Counted from the stretch's first letter, positions 1 through 8,353 are shown. The stretch: 64,000 nucleotides of DNA from an uncultured Roseicyclus sp. (GCA_947500415.1 CANMRT010000002.1:744001-808000), one strand, 5' to 3'. Notes: generated from the sequence alone by a model not told the origin. Made by a program: numbers and translations.

Positions 1-114
1 GGCTTCGATGAGGTCGAAATCGACACAGCCCTCGCCGCGCGTCAGCCTGAAAGCCAATGGCAGTACCGCGCGGACTGGCGCGCCCACGACTATCAGGCTC
101 GCCTGCGCGGCTAG
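1..114 (+). CDS. C-terminal end of a DUF934-like protein (cut by window edge)
   Basis: Frame 1 is open from the first base to a TAG at 112-114 and gives 37 residues starting GFDEVEI and ending DYQARLRG. The GFDEVEI stretch resembles the GFDAFE motif of DUF934 proteins, which are encoded in cysteine/sulfite-reduction clusters of proteobacteria. A ferredoxin-NADP reductase gene follows 121 bp later on the same strand, which fits a sulfite reductase cluster needing reduced ferredoxin. The identification rests on a short fragment and on context, so it is tentative; the beginning of the gene lies outside the window. Confidence 0.45.
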   Translation, partial: GFDEVEIDTALAARQPESQWQYRADWRAHDYQARLRG

Positions 115-176
115 TATCAAGAATTTCAATAGAGCGTTTGTATCATCAAGTTTCTCGATGATGCGACGCTCTTCCC

Positions 177-190
177 CTGACCCAGATCAA
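177..190 (+). promoter_or_regulatory. Candidate FnrL-type box upstream of fpr
   Basis: The 14-mer CTGACCCAGATCAA differs at one position from TTGACCCAGATCAA, a good match to the TTGAT-N4-ATCAA type consensus of FNR/FnrL regulators. It ends 45 bp before the fpr start codon, where an activator or overlapping repressor site could act. It is a single-sequence match without experimental support. Confidence 0.35.
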
Positions 191-235
191 TGCGTATCAA
201 GATGAGGCAGGTGTAAATCGCACCTGACAGATGAC

Positions 236-1093
236 ATGACCGAGCAACGCCCCGTGAAAGACACAGATGCATCGCCCGTAAAGGCGACCCCGACCCTCCC
301 CGACGCGCAGACCGTGACGGATGTGAAGCACTACACAGACCGCCTGTTCAGCTTCCGCTGCACGCGCCCCGCTTCGTTGCGGTTCCGCTCGGGCGAGTTC
401 GTGATGATCGGCCTGATGGGCGACCCGCACCCGGAAACGGGCAAGCAAAAGCCGCTTCTGCGCGCCTACTCCATCGCGTCGCCAAGTTGGGATGAGGAGC
501 TGGAATTCTACTCCATCAAGGTGCAGGACGGTCCGCTGACCTCAAAACTACAGCACATCGCAGTCGGAGATGAGATCATCCTGCGCCCGAAGCCCGTCGG
601 CACACTCGTCCATGACGCGCTGTTGCCTGGCAAGCGGCTCTGGTTCTTCGCCACCGGCACCGGGTTTGCGCCCTTCGCGTCCCTCCTGCGCGAGCCGCAG
701 ACCTATGAGGATTACGATGAGATCATCATCACCCACACTTGCCGCGAAGTGGGTGAGCTGACCTATGGTCGCGACCTGATCGAAGCGCTCAAAGAGGACG
801 AGCTGCTGAATGAGGTCATCGGCGAAGGCTTCTGGAAGAAGATCAAATACTACCCTACCACCACACGCGAAGAGAGCGCGAAGATGGGCCGGATCACCGA
901 CCTGATGCGCTCGGGCACAGCGTTTGAGGATCTGGGTGTTCCGCCACTGAACCCCGACACAGACCGCGCCATGATTTGCGGGAATCTGGCCTTCAATCTT
1001 GAGCTGAAGGACATGCTGGAAGACTACGGGCTTGTCGAAGGGGCCAATTCGAACCCGCAGCACTACGTAGTTGAAAAGGCGTTCCTGGATTAA
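236..1093 (+). CDS. fpr: Ferredoxin--NADP reductase
   Basis: 285 residues. FAD/NAD(P)-binding flavoprotein of the bacterial FPR type that exchanges electrons between NADPH and ferredoxin or flavodoxin in the cytoplasm. Visible family marks are the FAD-binding RAYSIASP motif (about residues 78-85), the FFATGTGFAPFASLLR nucleotide-binding loop (about 137-152), ITHTCREVGELTY, and MICGNLAFN near the end, with a C-terminal YVVEKAFLD in the style of subclass I bacterial FPRs. The N-terminus has about 13 more residues than the usual 272-residue Rhodobacter enzyme; no strong ribosome site decides the start. It probably supplies reductant to the sulfite reductase system suggested by the preceding gene fragment. 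Confidence 0.93.
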   Translation: MTEQRPVKDTDASPVKATPTLPDAQTVTDVKHYTDRLFSFRCTRPASLRFRSGEFVMIGLMGDPHPETGKQKPLLRAYSIASPSWDEELEFYSIKVQDGPLTSKLQHIAVGDEIILRPKPVGTLVHDALLPGKRLWFFATGTGFAPFASLLREPQTYEDYDEIIITHTCREVGELTYGRDLIEALKEDELLNEVIGEGFWKKIKYYPTTTREESAKMGRITDLMRSGTAFEDLGVPPLNPDTDRAMICGNLAFNLELKDMLEDYGLVEGANSNPQHYVVEKAFLD

Positions 1094-1135
1094 GGTTCTA
1101 CTTTAACAACGCCCGAAATCATCCTCTAAAATAAG

Positions 1136-1177
1136 AAAAACCTCCGCCAGAACAGCGGGGGTTTTCCTTTTCTTTTT
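1136..1177. terminator. Bidirectional rho-independent terminator
   Basis: A stem CCTCCGC / GCGGGGG (one G-T pair) with a 7-nt loop is flanked by an A-run on the left and TTTTCCTTTTC on the right. It sits between the convergent fpr and the Ala/Glu-rich gene and can terminate both. Confidence 0.8.
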
Positions 1178-1191
1178 CGAGGGGCTCGGGC

Positions 1192-2058
1192 TTATTCGAG
1201 GCCCAGTGCTGCGCGGGCCTGCTCGAGAGCAGCGGCCAGCAGGTCGGGGTTGTCACGTGCGCCTTCCAGCGCGGTCGTCACAGCCAAACGGACCGGAGCC
1301 GAGATGTCGGCCTCGTCCAAAGCAGCAGTTGCCTGGTCGAAGTCAAAGCCTTCTGCGGTGAACAGATCGGACAGACCGGCGGTCGCTTCATCTGCGGCAC
1401 CGGCGGCAGCGTCAGCAGCGGCTTCCGTGCCTTCTGCGGCAGCGTCAGCGGCTTCCTCAACGGCTTCAGCAGCAGCCTCAGTGGTTTCCTCGGCAGCGGC
1501 GGCAGCTTCTTCGGCGGCAGCAGCGGCTTCAGCTTCGGCGGCAGCAGCAGCTTCTGCAGCGGCCTCTTCCGCCGCGGCGGCTTCGGCTTCAACGGCGGCA
1601 GCGGCTTCGGCGGCTTCCGCCTCAGCGGCAGCAGCAGCTTCTTCTGCGGCAGCGGCAGCAGCGGCGGCCTCTTCCTCAGCGGCAGCAGCAGCGGCAGCGG
1701 CTTCTTCTTCGGCAGCGGCAGCAGCGGCAGCCGCTTCTTCCTCAGCAGCGGCGGCAGCGGCGGCGGCCTCTTCTTCGGCGGCAGCGGTAGCTTCTTCAGC
1801 GGCTTCGGTTGCCTCATCGGCAGCACCAGTCACCTCTTCAACCGCGCCTTCGACGGCATCAGCCGCGCCTTCAACCACTTCTTCAGCGGCCTCGACAGCA
1901 CCTTCAACGGCGTCGCCCGCCGCGTCAGCTGCATCACCTGCGGCATCGCCGACAGCTTCGACTGCATCTTCAACCGAAGGCGCTTCGCCTTGGGTCAGGA
2001 AGTAGCCACCAACGCCAAGTGCGGCGAGGATGACGATAATGATAAGAGCTCTGCTCAT
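1192..2058 (-). CDS. Membrane-anchored Ala/Glu-rich protein with hendecad repeats
   Basis: 288 residues, no recognised family. Residues 3-22 are a single hydrophobic segment ([17 protein letters not shown]), likely an uncleaved N-terminal membrane anchor. Residues 30-225 consist almost entirely of Ala, Glu, Val and Asp and should be one long helix or helical bundle. Inside it, residues 95-138 are four exact copies of the 11-residue unit EEE plus eight Ala. A globular-looking C-terminus of about 60 residues follows ([24 protein letters not shown] onward, cut here), rich in charged and hydrophobic residues. It is divergent from infC. TolA also has a membrane anchor plus a long Ala/Glu/Lys helix, but no TolA C-terminal domain is recognisable and Lys is nearly absent. 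A periplasm-spanning role is inference. Confidence 0.7.
   Translation of the reverse strand: MSRALIIIVILAALGVGGYFLTQGEAPSVEDAVEAVGDAAGDAADAAGDAVEGAVEAAEEVVEGAADAVEGAVEEVTGAADEATEAAEEATAAAEEEAAAAAAAAEEEAAAAAAAAEEEAAAAAAAAEEEAAAAAAAAEEAAAAAEAEAAEAAAAVEAEAAAAEEAAAEAAAAAEAEAAAAAEEAAAAAEETTEAAAEAVEEAADAAAEGTEAAADAAAGAADEATAGLSDLFTAEGFDFDQATAALDEADISAPVRLAVTTALEGARDNPDLLAAALEQARAALGLE
1645..1776 (-). repeat. Four tandem 33-bp repeats (11-residue EEE-A8 unit)
   Basis: The four units encode identical 11-residue peptides in register within the Ala/Glu-rich protein (residues 95-138). Synonymous codons vary between copies (gcc, gct, gca, gcg), so the peptide repeat is better conserved than the DNA. An 11-residue period is the hendecad spacing of right-handed coiled coils. 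Confidence 0.75.
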
Positions 2059-2181
2059 CTTGGATCCCCCATGTGGGTCAGACTAAATTAATGAAAAAGC
2101 GCTTAACCCGCGCCAGCCGGTCACGCAATGCTGCAAATCCTCCAACATTCCCCGCAAGACGCAATTGGGCCGTTATCTGCC

Positions 2182-2210
2182 TTGAAGATGTCATGCGGGA
2201 GGGATACCTT
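2182..2210 (+). promoter_or_regulatory. Candidate sigma-70 promoter for infC
   Basis: TTGAAG (2182-2187) and TACCTT (2205-2210) are separated by 17 bp. Transcription would begin near 2217, giving a leader of about 33 nt before the AUA start codon at 2250. Confidence 0.35.
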
Positions 2211-2249
2211 AGCGCCTCGAATGCTTTGGCTACAAAAAGGACATACACC

Positions 2250-2792
2250 ATAGCCCGCAGACCCCATAACGCGCCGCCGCAACGTGATACCGGCCCGCGC
2301 GTCAACGACCGCATCCGTTCCGACCAAGTCCGCCTGATTGGTGCCGAAGGCGAAAACCTGGGTGTTGTCACCCCCGCCCGCGCCATGGAATTGGCGGCAG
2401 ATGTGGACCTGGACCTCGTAGAAATCTCGCCCAACGCTGACCCGCCGGTCTGCAAGATCATGGATTTCGGCAAATTCAAATACGAGACCCAGAAGCGCGA
2501 GGCGGAAGCCCGCAAGAAACAAAAGACCATCGACATCAAGGAAGTGAAGATGCGTCCGGGCACGGACGATCATGACTTTGAGCGTAAGGTGAATGACGCC
2601 GTCAAATTCCTGGAAAAGGGCGACAAGGTAAAAGTTACCCTGCGCTTCCGGGGTCGCGAGATGGCGCACCAGAACCTGGGCCGCGAGATGTTGGAACGGG
2701 TCGCCGACCAGGTCGAAGGCATTGGCAAGATCGAGTCGATGCCCAAGATGGAAGGCCGCCAGATGGTGATGATGATCAACCCGGTGAAGTAA
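2250..2792 (+). CDS. infC: Translation initiation factor IF-3 (AUA start)
   Basis: 180 residues, binds the 30S subunit, prevents premature 50S joining and proofreads the start codon. Family marks: RVNDRIR and [14 protein letters not shown] at the N-terminus, [25 protein letters not shown], the lysine-rich interdomain helix ([20 protein letters not shown], 20 residues) and the C-domain [11 protein letters not shown] with MVMMINP at the end. No ATG or GTG lies at the family start; the codon ATA at 2250 is preceded by AAGGA (2237-2241) at a spacing of 8 nt and gives the usual IF-3 beginning [11 protein letters not shown]. Non-canonical starts (AUU, AUA, AUC) are the known autoregulation device of infC. 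In-frame ATGs upstream (2073, 2193) would add extensions absent from the family. Confidence 0.93.
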   Translation: MARRPHNAPPQRDTGPRVNDRIRSDQVRLIGAEGENLGVVTPARAMELAADVDLDLVEISPNADPPVCKIMDFGKFKYETQKREAEARKKQKTIDIKEVKMRPGTDDHDFERKVNDAVKFLEKGDKVKVTLRFRGREMAHQNLGREMLERVADQVEGIGKIESMPKMEGRQMVMMINPVK

Positions 2793-2885
2793 CCGGCATC
2801 CACATACGGCATCTTAAGCCGCGATTTACGAAATGCCCTTATCCTATTCAGGCCGAATTGGCTTGAGGATAGGGGCAAGACGTCC

Positions 2886-3530
2886 ATGACCACCCCTGAC
2901 ATCGATACACTGTCGGATCTGTCGCGCGCCTGTTTCGCGGCAGTCGGCCCATCGCGCATCGCTGTCGCCAGCTTTGTGTTGCTGTCCGACGAAAGCCTGC
3001 AAGACGGGGCAACCGCGGAAAGATTTTCCACCGCCCGCATGCGGATCGATACGGCTGCAACCATGCTGAAGAGCCAGCTCGACACAAACCTCGCGCTTTT
3101 CGATCATCACAAAAGCGCCGAGTTGAGTGACGCGCAGACCGCAGCAATCGATGCGCTGGCCCCCATCTCATCCGCCTTGTTGAACAAAGGCTACGATATC
3201 AGTTTGCCATTTGGTGGCCGGCAATCACTCAACACGTATTATTTCGATGTCGTGGAGCCCAGAATTTCTGCCTTTCTCAAGATTATGACTGAGGAGCTGG
3301 CGCAGTCTGAAGCGGCGACCGATAAAGCCCGTGCAGCAGAAACGCTGCGCGATGTTCAGCGGGCGACTGTTATCGGCCGTGCTATCAAGTTGATCGCCGT
3401 GAATGCCGCGATTGAAGCATCGCGGTCCGGGCACAAAAGTTTCAAATTGATCGCCGATGAGATCAAGGGATTGGCGAGTGAAACGCAGGGTCTTCTGGAC
3501 GGCATCGTTTCGTCCGTGCGCAGGGGATGA
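2886..3530 (+). CDS. Soluble protein with a chemoreceptor-hairpin-like C-terminus
   Basis: 214 residues without signal peptide or membrane segment. Residues 168-200 (KLIAVNAAIEASRSG, then FKLIADEIKGLASE) match the tip and descending helix of the methyl-accepting chemotaxis protein signalling hairpin, whose usual form is LNAAIEAARAGE-GF-VVADEVRKLAE. Only this part is present: the long methylation helices, HAMP and sensory domains are lacking and the protein stops about 14 residues after the motif. Residues 1-165 are mostly helical and not recognised. It is a lone gene, 93 bp after infC. It may bind CheW/CheA or form a helical bundle of other use; similar NAAIEA stretches also occur in proteins that do not signal to CheA. 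Start ATG 2886 has no clear Shine-Dalgarno. Confidence 0.7.
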   Translation: MTTPDIDTLSDLSRACFAAVGPSRIAVASFVLLSDESLQDGATAERFSTARMRIDTAATMLKSQLDTNLALFDHHKSAELSDAQTAAIDALAPISSALLNKGYDISLPFGGRQSLNTYYFDVVEPRISAFLKIMTEELAQSEAATDKARAAETLRDVQRATVIGRAIKLIAVNAAIEASRSGHKSFKLIADEIKGLASETQGLLDGIVSSVRRG

Positions 3531-3681
3531 CGTGGCGCAAAAAAAACGCATCCCTAGATTTTGATGTGCGTCCAGAGATTGGCGACTTTCCGCTTGGTCA
3601 GCACCTATTGAGCAATTAGTACTCGGTCTGCGGCAGGTGCTCTGTCTATGATGAACCACGTTCAACGAGTAGGACAGTTCA

Positions 3682-3954
3682 ATGAAAAAACTTATGGGTA
3701 TCGCCAGTGCCGTCGCTTTGGTTGGCAGTGTCACAGCAGCACAGGCCAATGGCATTGATCTCAGCGGCACGGTGTCGATGGGTCTGCAGGCCACCACGGC
3801 AAACGGATCCACAACCGTCAGCCCCTACACGCGGGTTCAAGGCACCGCTTCCTATACGATGGAAACCGACATCGGCGTGACCTTTGTGCTCGCTATCGAT
3901 TTCGACACAAGCCTTCATGAGCCAGAGGCAGGCTTCCTGCCCGGCCACCGCTAG
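3682..3954 (+). pseudogene. Truncated porin-like outer-membrane protein
   Basis: 90 residues. A clear Sec signal peptide (MKKLMGIASAVALVGSVTAAQA, cleavage about residue 22; shown split as MKKLMG / VALVGSVTAAQA) is followed by the first beta strands of a Gram-negative porin: IDLSGTVSMGLQ, then YTRVQGTASYTMETDIGVTF. General porins have 280-350 residues; here the reading frame leaves the beta pattern after IDFD and ends in an unrelated tail TSLHEPEAGFLPGHR. The TAG stop overlaps the stop of the convergent acetyltransferase gene. The simplest reading is a porin gene cut by a deletion or recombination that joined it to the downstream gene; a short functional beta-peptide cannot be excluded. Confidence 0.55.
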
Positions 3955-4496
3955 GGCAGCGCACGGCCCGGGTTCCCGACCACGCGGGTGCCCGGCGCCA
4001 CATCTTTTGTCACAACCGTACCTGCGCCAACGATGGCCTCATCTCCGATTGTGACACCGGGCAAAATAATCGCCCCGCCCCCAATCCAGACATCCGTGCC
4101 GATTGTCACCGGCAGCGCCCGCTCGATCCCCTTGCGTCGCAATTCGACGTCGCGGTGATGGTCCGCGCAATAGATCTGCACGGCCGGGCCAATCATCGTG
4201 CCGTTCCCGATGGACACCGGTCCAGTGTCCAGTATCACACAATTAGCGTTGATATAGACATTCCGGCCAAGGTGGATGTTGATCCCATAGGCGCAATGGA
4301 ACGGAGCCTCGATCAATGCGTTCTCGCCGGTCGTTCCAAATAACGCCGCGAGCGCCGGTGAGATGGCCGCCAAATCCCGCGGCGACGTTGTGCGGTGTTC
4401 AAAACAGGCCGCGCGCGCTGAGTTCCGTAACGCGCCCAACTCACCGTCAAGGCAGCTGTACCATTCGCCTGCCTCCATCTTTTGCCGCTCTGACAT
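3951..4496 (-). CDS. maa: Maltose O-acetyltransferase-like hexapeptide transferase
   Basis: 181 residues, about the length of E. coli Maa/NodL proteins. These cytoplasmic trimers transfer acetyl from acetyl-CoA to a sugar hydroxyl. The N-terminal maltose acetyltransferase segment (EKMxAGEWY type, here QKMEAGEWYSCLD) precedes a left-handed beta helix with hexapeptide turns (IGNGTMIGP, IGTDVWIGGGAIILPGVTIG, IVGAGTVVTKDV) and ends with VVGNPGR. The catalytic His lies in YCADHHRD. The start at 4496 has GGAGGC ten bases upstream; an upstream in-frame Met at 4556 lies inside the terminator region. It follows coxM on the same strand but behind a terminator, so it is probably a separate unit. Substrate unknown. 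Confidence 0.85.
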   Translation of the reverse strand: MSERQKMEAGEWYSCLDGELGALRNSARAACFEHRTTSPRDLAAISPALAALFGTTGENALIEAPFHCAYGINIHLGRNVYINANCVILDTGPVSIGNGTMIGPAVQIYCADHHRDVELRRKGIERALPVTIGTDVWIGGGAIILPGVTIGDEAIVGAGTVVTKDVAPGTRVVGNPGRALP

Positions 4497-4510
4497 CACT
4501 GCCTCCAATG

Positions 4511-4544
4511 AAAATCCGCCGAGGTTGCCCCCGGCGGTTTTCTT
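4511..4544 (-). terminator. Rho-independent terminator after coxM
   Basis: Read on the minus strand, CCGCCGGGGG and CTCGGCGG form a GC stem followed by ATTTTC. It lies between the coxM stop (4562) and the maa start (4496), so it probably ends the coxS-coxL-coxM transcript. Confidence 0.65.
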
Positions 4545-4561
4545 ACGAAAGGACAAGCAGT

Positions 4562-5353
4562 TTAGGAAGCGGCAGCCGCCGCGCGACCTGTCATCACCTT
4601 GACCAAATGGGCGCGGTATTCAGCCGTGCCATGCAAATCGCTGATCATGTCGCCAGAGGGCGCCGAAAGCCCATCGACCGCGCCTTTCGAGAAGTCGGAC
4701 GACAGCGCCGCCTCGGCCTCGGACCAGCGGAAGACACCGTCGGCACTTGCACCTGTTACAGCCACCCGCACGCCGTCCGAGAACTTGCAGACGAATACGC
4801 CAACCAATGCGAAACGCGAGGCTGGCTGCACAAACTTCTGGTAGTTCGACGCCTGCGGCACCGGGAACTTCACCTCGGTGATGATCTCCCCCTCGTTCAG
4901 CGCTGTGGTGAACATGCCGTCGAAGAAGTCATCCGCTGCAATCTCGCGCGTGTTGGTCAGGATCGTGGCCCCGGCCCCAAGCGCTGCCGCAGGGTAGCAG
5001 GCAGAGGGATCATTGTTGCCAAGCGAGCCACCAATCGTGCCCCGATTGCGCACCGCCGGATCACCGATCCGCCCCGCAAGGCTGGCAAGCCCGGGGTAAT
5101 GGGCCGCTGCCTCCCGCGCGACAGTCGCGTGGGTTGTGGCCCCGCCGATGCAGACCTGGCCCGCGTCATTGACGCAAACCCCCTGCATTTCCGCGATGCC
5201 ATTCAGCGAGACCAACGTTTCCGTCTGAGCAAGCCGTTGTTTCATGGTGGGAAGCAGAGTTTGCCCCCCACCCAGCGCCTGAGCCTCCTCCTGCCCGAGC
5301 GCTGCGACCGCCTCAGCGATCGTTGACGGTTTGGAGAATTCGAAATTGTACAT
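4562..5353 (-). CDS. coxM: FAD-binding medium subunit, CO dehydrogenase-like (form II)
   Basis: 263 residues. FAD subunit of an aerobic molybdenum hydroxylase; it passes electrons from the 2Fe-2S subunit to the membrane acceptor. Both FAD-binding motifs are visible: LGGGQTLLPTMKQRL (about residues 27-41; the usual motif is AGGQSLLP) and TIGGSLGNNDPSA (about 111-123). It is third in the S-L-M gene order that marks form II clusters, 11 bp after coxL. The length is shorter than the typical 280-290 residues. The real substrate of the complex cannot be told from sequence; many form II enzymes are not efficient CO dehydrogenases. Confidence 0.87.
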   Translation of the reverse strand: MYNFEFSKPSTIAEAVAALGQEEAQALGGGQTLLPTMKQRLAQTETLVSLNGIAEMQGVCVNDAGQVCIGGATTHATVAREAAAHYPGLASLAGRIGDPAVRNRGTIGGSLGNNDPSACYPAAALGAGATILTNTREIAADDFFDGMFTTALNEGEIITEVKFPVPQASNYQKFVQPASRFALVGVFVCKFSDGVRVAVTGASADGVFRWSEAEAALSSDFSKGAVDGLSAPSGDMISDLHGTAEYRAHLVKVMTGRAAAAAS

Positions 5354-5364
5354 GTGTTTTCTCC

Positions 5365-7731
5365 TTAGTTCTGCATTGCCGACCAGACGCGCGCAGGCGT
5401 CAGGGGCATGTCGATATGGGTGACGTCGGTGTGGCCAGCCCTTTGCAGGGCATCCACCACGGCGTTGACGACCGATGGCGGCGATCCAATCGCCCCCGCC
5501 TCACCACAGCCTTTCACACCCAGAGGGTTGTGCGTGCAGGGCGTGGCGCTGGAATGATCCACCTTGAACATCGGCACATCGTCGGCACGCGGCATGGTGT
5601 AGTCCATATAGGAGGCGCTCAGAAGCTGGCCATTTTCATCGTAGGAGACATTCTCCAACAACGCCTGACCAATGCCCTGCGCCAGACCGCCATGGACCTG
5701 ACCTTCTACGATCATCGGGTTGATGACGTTGCCGAAGTCGTCAGCCGCGGCAAAGGACATGATCTCGACCTTGCCGGTATCGGGGTCAATCTCCACCTCG
5801 CAGGCATAGGCGCCCGCGGGATAAGTGAAGTTGTTCGGGTCGTAGAACGCCGTCTCCTCCAACCCCGGCTCGATTTCCTCCAGCGGGTAGTTGTGGGGCA
5901 CGTAGGCCGCAAGCGTCACATCCCCCCAAGCCACCGATTTGTCGGTACCCGCGACGCTGAACGCGCCATCCTTGAGTTCAATATCGCCCTCGGCAGCTTC
6001 CATCAGGTGGGCCGCGATCTTCTTGGCCTTGGCGATGATCTTCTCGGTCGCGCGCACCATGGCCGAGCCGCCCACTGCGATAGAGCGGGAGCCATAGGTG
6101 CCCATACCCATCGGCGTATTGGCGGTGTCGCCGTGGACGATTTCCACCTGATCCTCGGGTATGCCAATCATATCCGCCACAACCTGCGCAAAGGAGGTCT
6201 CATGCCCCTGCCCGTGGCTGTGCGAACCGGTCATCACAACTAGACCGCCCGTCGCGTTCACCCGCACGGTGGCGCTTTCATAGAGGCCCGCACGCGCGCC
6301 CAGTTGCCCCACCAAGGCCGACGGCGCGATACCGCAGGCCTCAATGTAGCAATTCACGCCCATACCGCGAAGCTTGCCGTTGGCCGCACTCTCTGCGCGG
6401 CGTGCTTCGAACCCGTCACGGTCGATCATTTCCAGCAGCTTGGTCATCGTGCCTTCGTAGTCGCCCGTGTCGTATTCCACGGCCACAGGCGTGGCGTAGG
6501 GGAACTCGGTGATGAAGTTCTGGCGGCGGAGTTCAATGGGGTCGACACCCAGCTCCCGCGCGGCCTTGTCGACCACACGCTCCAACTGGAAGGTCGCCTC
6601 GGGGCGACCGGCCCCGCGATAGGCGTCAACCGGAACCGTATTGGTGAAGACCGCTTTCACGTTCACGTAGATATTGGGCGTCTTGTAGTTGCCCGCCATC
6701 AGCGTGCCGTGCAGCCATGTCGGGATCGACGGCGCGAAGGTGGAAAGATAAGCGCCCATATTCGCGTAAGTTTCGGTCCGGATGCCGGTGAAGTTGTTGT
6801 CCGCATCCAAAGCCAGTTCGATCTTGGTTACATGGTCACGACCATGGGCATCCGTGATGAACGCCTCACTCCGTGAAGATGTCCACTTGACCGGGCGCTT
6901 CACTTGCTTGGCGGCAAAGGTCACGAAGGCCTCTTCTACGTAGTGGAAGATCTTCGAGCCAAATCCACCGCCCACGTCCGGCGCCACAACGCGCAGCTTA
7001 TGTTCGGGGATGCCCAACACAAACGCGCCCATTAGAAGGCGGATCACATGGGGGTTCTGGGATGTCGTGTAGAGCGTCGAGTCGTCCGTCCCCGTGGCAT
7101 AGTCACCCACCGCAACACGCGGCTCCATCGGGTTCGGGCTCAGGCGATTGTTGACCAACTCCAACGTCGTGACATGCGCCGCCGCCTCGAACGCCGCATC
7201 CACCGCAGGCTTATTCTCTTCCACAAAACCCCAATCGTAGCAGAGGTTCGAGGTCAGATCGTCATGCACCTTTGTGGCACCATCCTGAACTGCGGCCTTC
7301 ATGTCCACGACAGCAGGTAGCTCATCGATATCCAGCATAATCGCTTCGGCTGCATCACGCGCCTGCTCAGGGCTATCGGCTACAACGGCTGCAATCGCAT
7401 CGCCGACATAACGCACCTTGCCCTGGGCCAGGATCGGGTGTGCGGGCTCCTGCATCGGCTCGCCATGCTTGTCCGTCACCTGCCAACCACAGGGCACGCC
7501 ACCCACGCCTTCAAAATCGGCGCCCGTGAAAATGCGAACCACACCGGGCATCGCCGCTGCAGCGCTCGTATCCACGTTCTTCAGCACCCCATGGGCAACA
7601 TCCGAACGCAGGAAATGCACATAGGCCTGCCCCAGCAAGTTGATGTCATCGGTGTAGCGGCCCTGCCCAGTCAGAAACCGCACATCCTCCCGCCGCTTTG
7701 AACTGGCTCCAATACCTGAATCCTTCGGCAT
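5365..7731 (-). CDS. coxL: Molybdopterin-binding large subunit, form II CO dehydrogenase-like
   Basis: 788 residues, catalytic Mo subunit of the xanthine oxidase family. Residues 370-376 read AYRGAGR, the diagnostic active-site loop of form II; form I CO dehydrogenases have AYRCSFR with the copper-binding Cys. Other family motifs are GRYTDDI near the start, VGGGFGSK (about 253-260), [27 protein letters not shown], and [14 protein letters not shown] with the conserved catalytic Glu. Because the Cys of the Mo-Cu site is absent, oxidation of CO is uncertain and another small aldehyde or heterocycle is possible. It lies between coxS (136 bp upstream, with a hairpin between) and coxM. Confidence 0.9.
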   Translation of the reverse strand: MPKDSGIGASSKRREDVRFLTGQGRYTDDINLLGQAYVHFLRSDVAHGVLKNVDTSAAAAMPGVVRIFTGADFEGVGGVPCGWQVTDKHGEPMQEPAHPILAQGKVRYVGDAIAAVVADSPEQARDAAEAIMLDIDELPAVVDMKAAVQDGATKVHDDLTSNLCYDWGFVEENKPAVDAAFEAAAHVTTLELVNNRLSPNPMEPRVAVGDYATGTDDSTLYTTSQNPHVIRLLMGAFVLGIPEHKLRVVAPDVGGGFGSKIFHYVEEAFVTFAAKQVKRPVKWTSSRSEAFITDAHGRDHVTKIELALDADNNFTGIRTETYANMGAYLSTFAPSIPTWLHGTLMAGNYKTPNIYVNVKAVFTNTVPVDAYRGAGRPEATFQLERVVDKAARELGVDPIELRRQNFITEFPYATPVAVEYDTGDYEGTMTKLLEMIDRDGFEARRAESAANGKLRGMGVNCYIEACGIAPSALVGQLGARAGLYESATVRVNATGGLVVMTGSHSHGQGHETSFAQVVADMIGIPEDQVEIVHGDTANTPMGMGTYGSRSIAVGGSAMVRATEKIIAKAKKIAAHLMEAAEGDIELKDGAFSVAGTDKSVAWGDVTLAAYVPHNYPLEEIEPGLEETAFYDPNNFTYPAGAYACEVEIDPDTGKVEIMSFAAADDFGNVINPMIVEGQVHGGLAQGIGQALLENVSYDENGQLLSASYMDYTMPRADDVPMFKVDHSSATPCTHNPLGVKGCGEAGAIGSPPSVVNAVVDALQRAGHTDVTHIDMPLTPARVWSAMQN

Positions 7732-7829
7732 GGTCGGTCCTCCCTATTTGTCCCCCCGGCCGCTCACCACCATAGGGAGCTGGTCCGGGATGATGAGGCC
7801 TCCCCGCCCCATCTTTGTTCTTCAAATAT

Positions 7830-7861
7830 GCAAAAGCCCGGCCCGCATCCCTTGGGGCCGG
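7830..7861 (-). terminator. Hairpin with U-run in the coxS-coxL spacer
   Basis: On the minus strand CCGGCCC and GGGCCGG pair around a 10-nt loop and are followed by GCTTTTGC. This terminator-like structure lies directly after the coxS stop and inside the operon. It may reduce read-through into coxL or stabilise the coxS message 3' end. Confidence 0.5.
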
Positions 7862-7867
7862 TCCGCG

Positions 7868-8353
7868 TTACTCCGCAGCGATGGCCGATACGTCTTGCCC
7901 GCTGGCCGCCATGATCGCTTTGACGATGTTGTGATAGCCCGTGCAGCGGCAGATATTGCCCTCAAGGTACTCCCGCACCTCTTGCTCGCTCGGTTTAGGA
8001 TTGTCCTTCAACAATGCTGCGGCCGACATCACCATGCCCGGCGTGCAGAAACCGCACTGAAGCCCGTGATGGTCCTGAAACGCCTGCTGGATCACACCCA
8101 GCGAACCATCGGCATTGGCCATGCCTTCGATGGTCTTCACCTCTGCGCCTTCCAGATCCAGCGCCAAGGCGGTGCAGCTTTTCACAGCCTCGCCATTCAC
8201 ATGCACCACACAGGCCCCGCACTGGCTGGTATCACAGCCCACATGGGTTCCGGTCATCCGCTGGCCTTCTCTCAGGAATTCGCTCAGCAGGGTCCGCCCT
8301 TCAACGTCCCCCGAAACGGCGCGGCCGTTTACGGTCATCGACACCTGGGTCAT
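7868..8353 (-). CDS. coxS: 2Fe-2S small subunit, CO dehydrogenase-like
   Basis: 161 residues. Iron-sulfur subunit that relays electrons from the Mo site to FAD. The plant-type cluster ligands are Cys40, Cys45, Cys48 and Cys60 ([12 protein letters not shown] and KSC), and the second, family-specific cluster uses Cys100, Cys103, Cys135 and Cys137 (QCGFCTPGM and NICRCTGY). All eight are present. It is the first gene of the S-L-M set, divergent from the arsR cassette; the 166-bp intergenic region contains ArsR-type operators that could also affect this promoter. Confidence 0.93.
   Translation of the reverse strand: MTQVSMTVNGRAVSGDVEGRTLLSEFLREGQRMTGTHVGCDTSQCGACVVHVNGEAVKSCTALALDLEGAEVKTIEGMANADGSLGVIQQAFQDHHGLQCGFCTPGMVMSAAALLKDNPKPSEQEVREYLEGNICRCTGYHNIVKAIMAASGQDVSAIAAE

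Noticed and set aside
8-205. 65-residue plus-strand frame at the window start
   Set aside because: It overlaps the DUF934-like fragment in another frame and has no recognisable domain.
1250-2005. Plus-strand reading frame of 251 residues rich in Ser and Ala
   Set aside because: It is the antisense of the Ala/Glu-rich gene; the low-complexity GC-rich codons keep several frames open.
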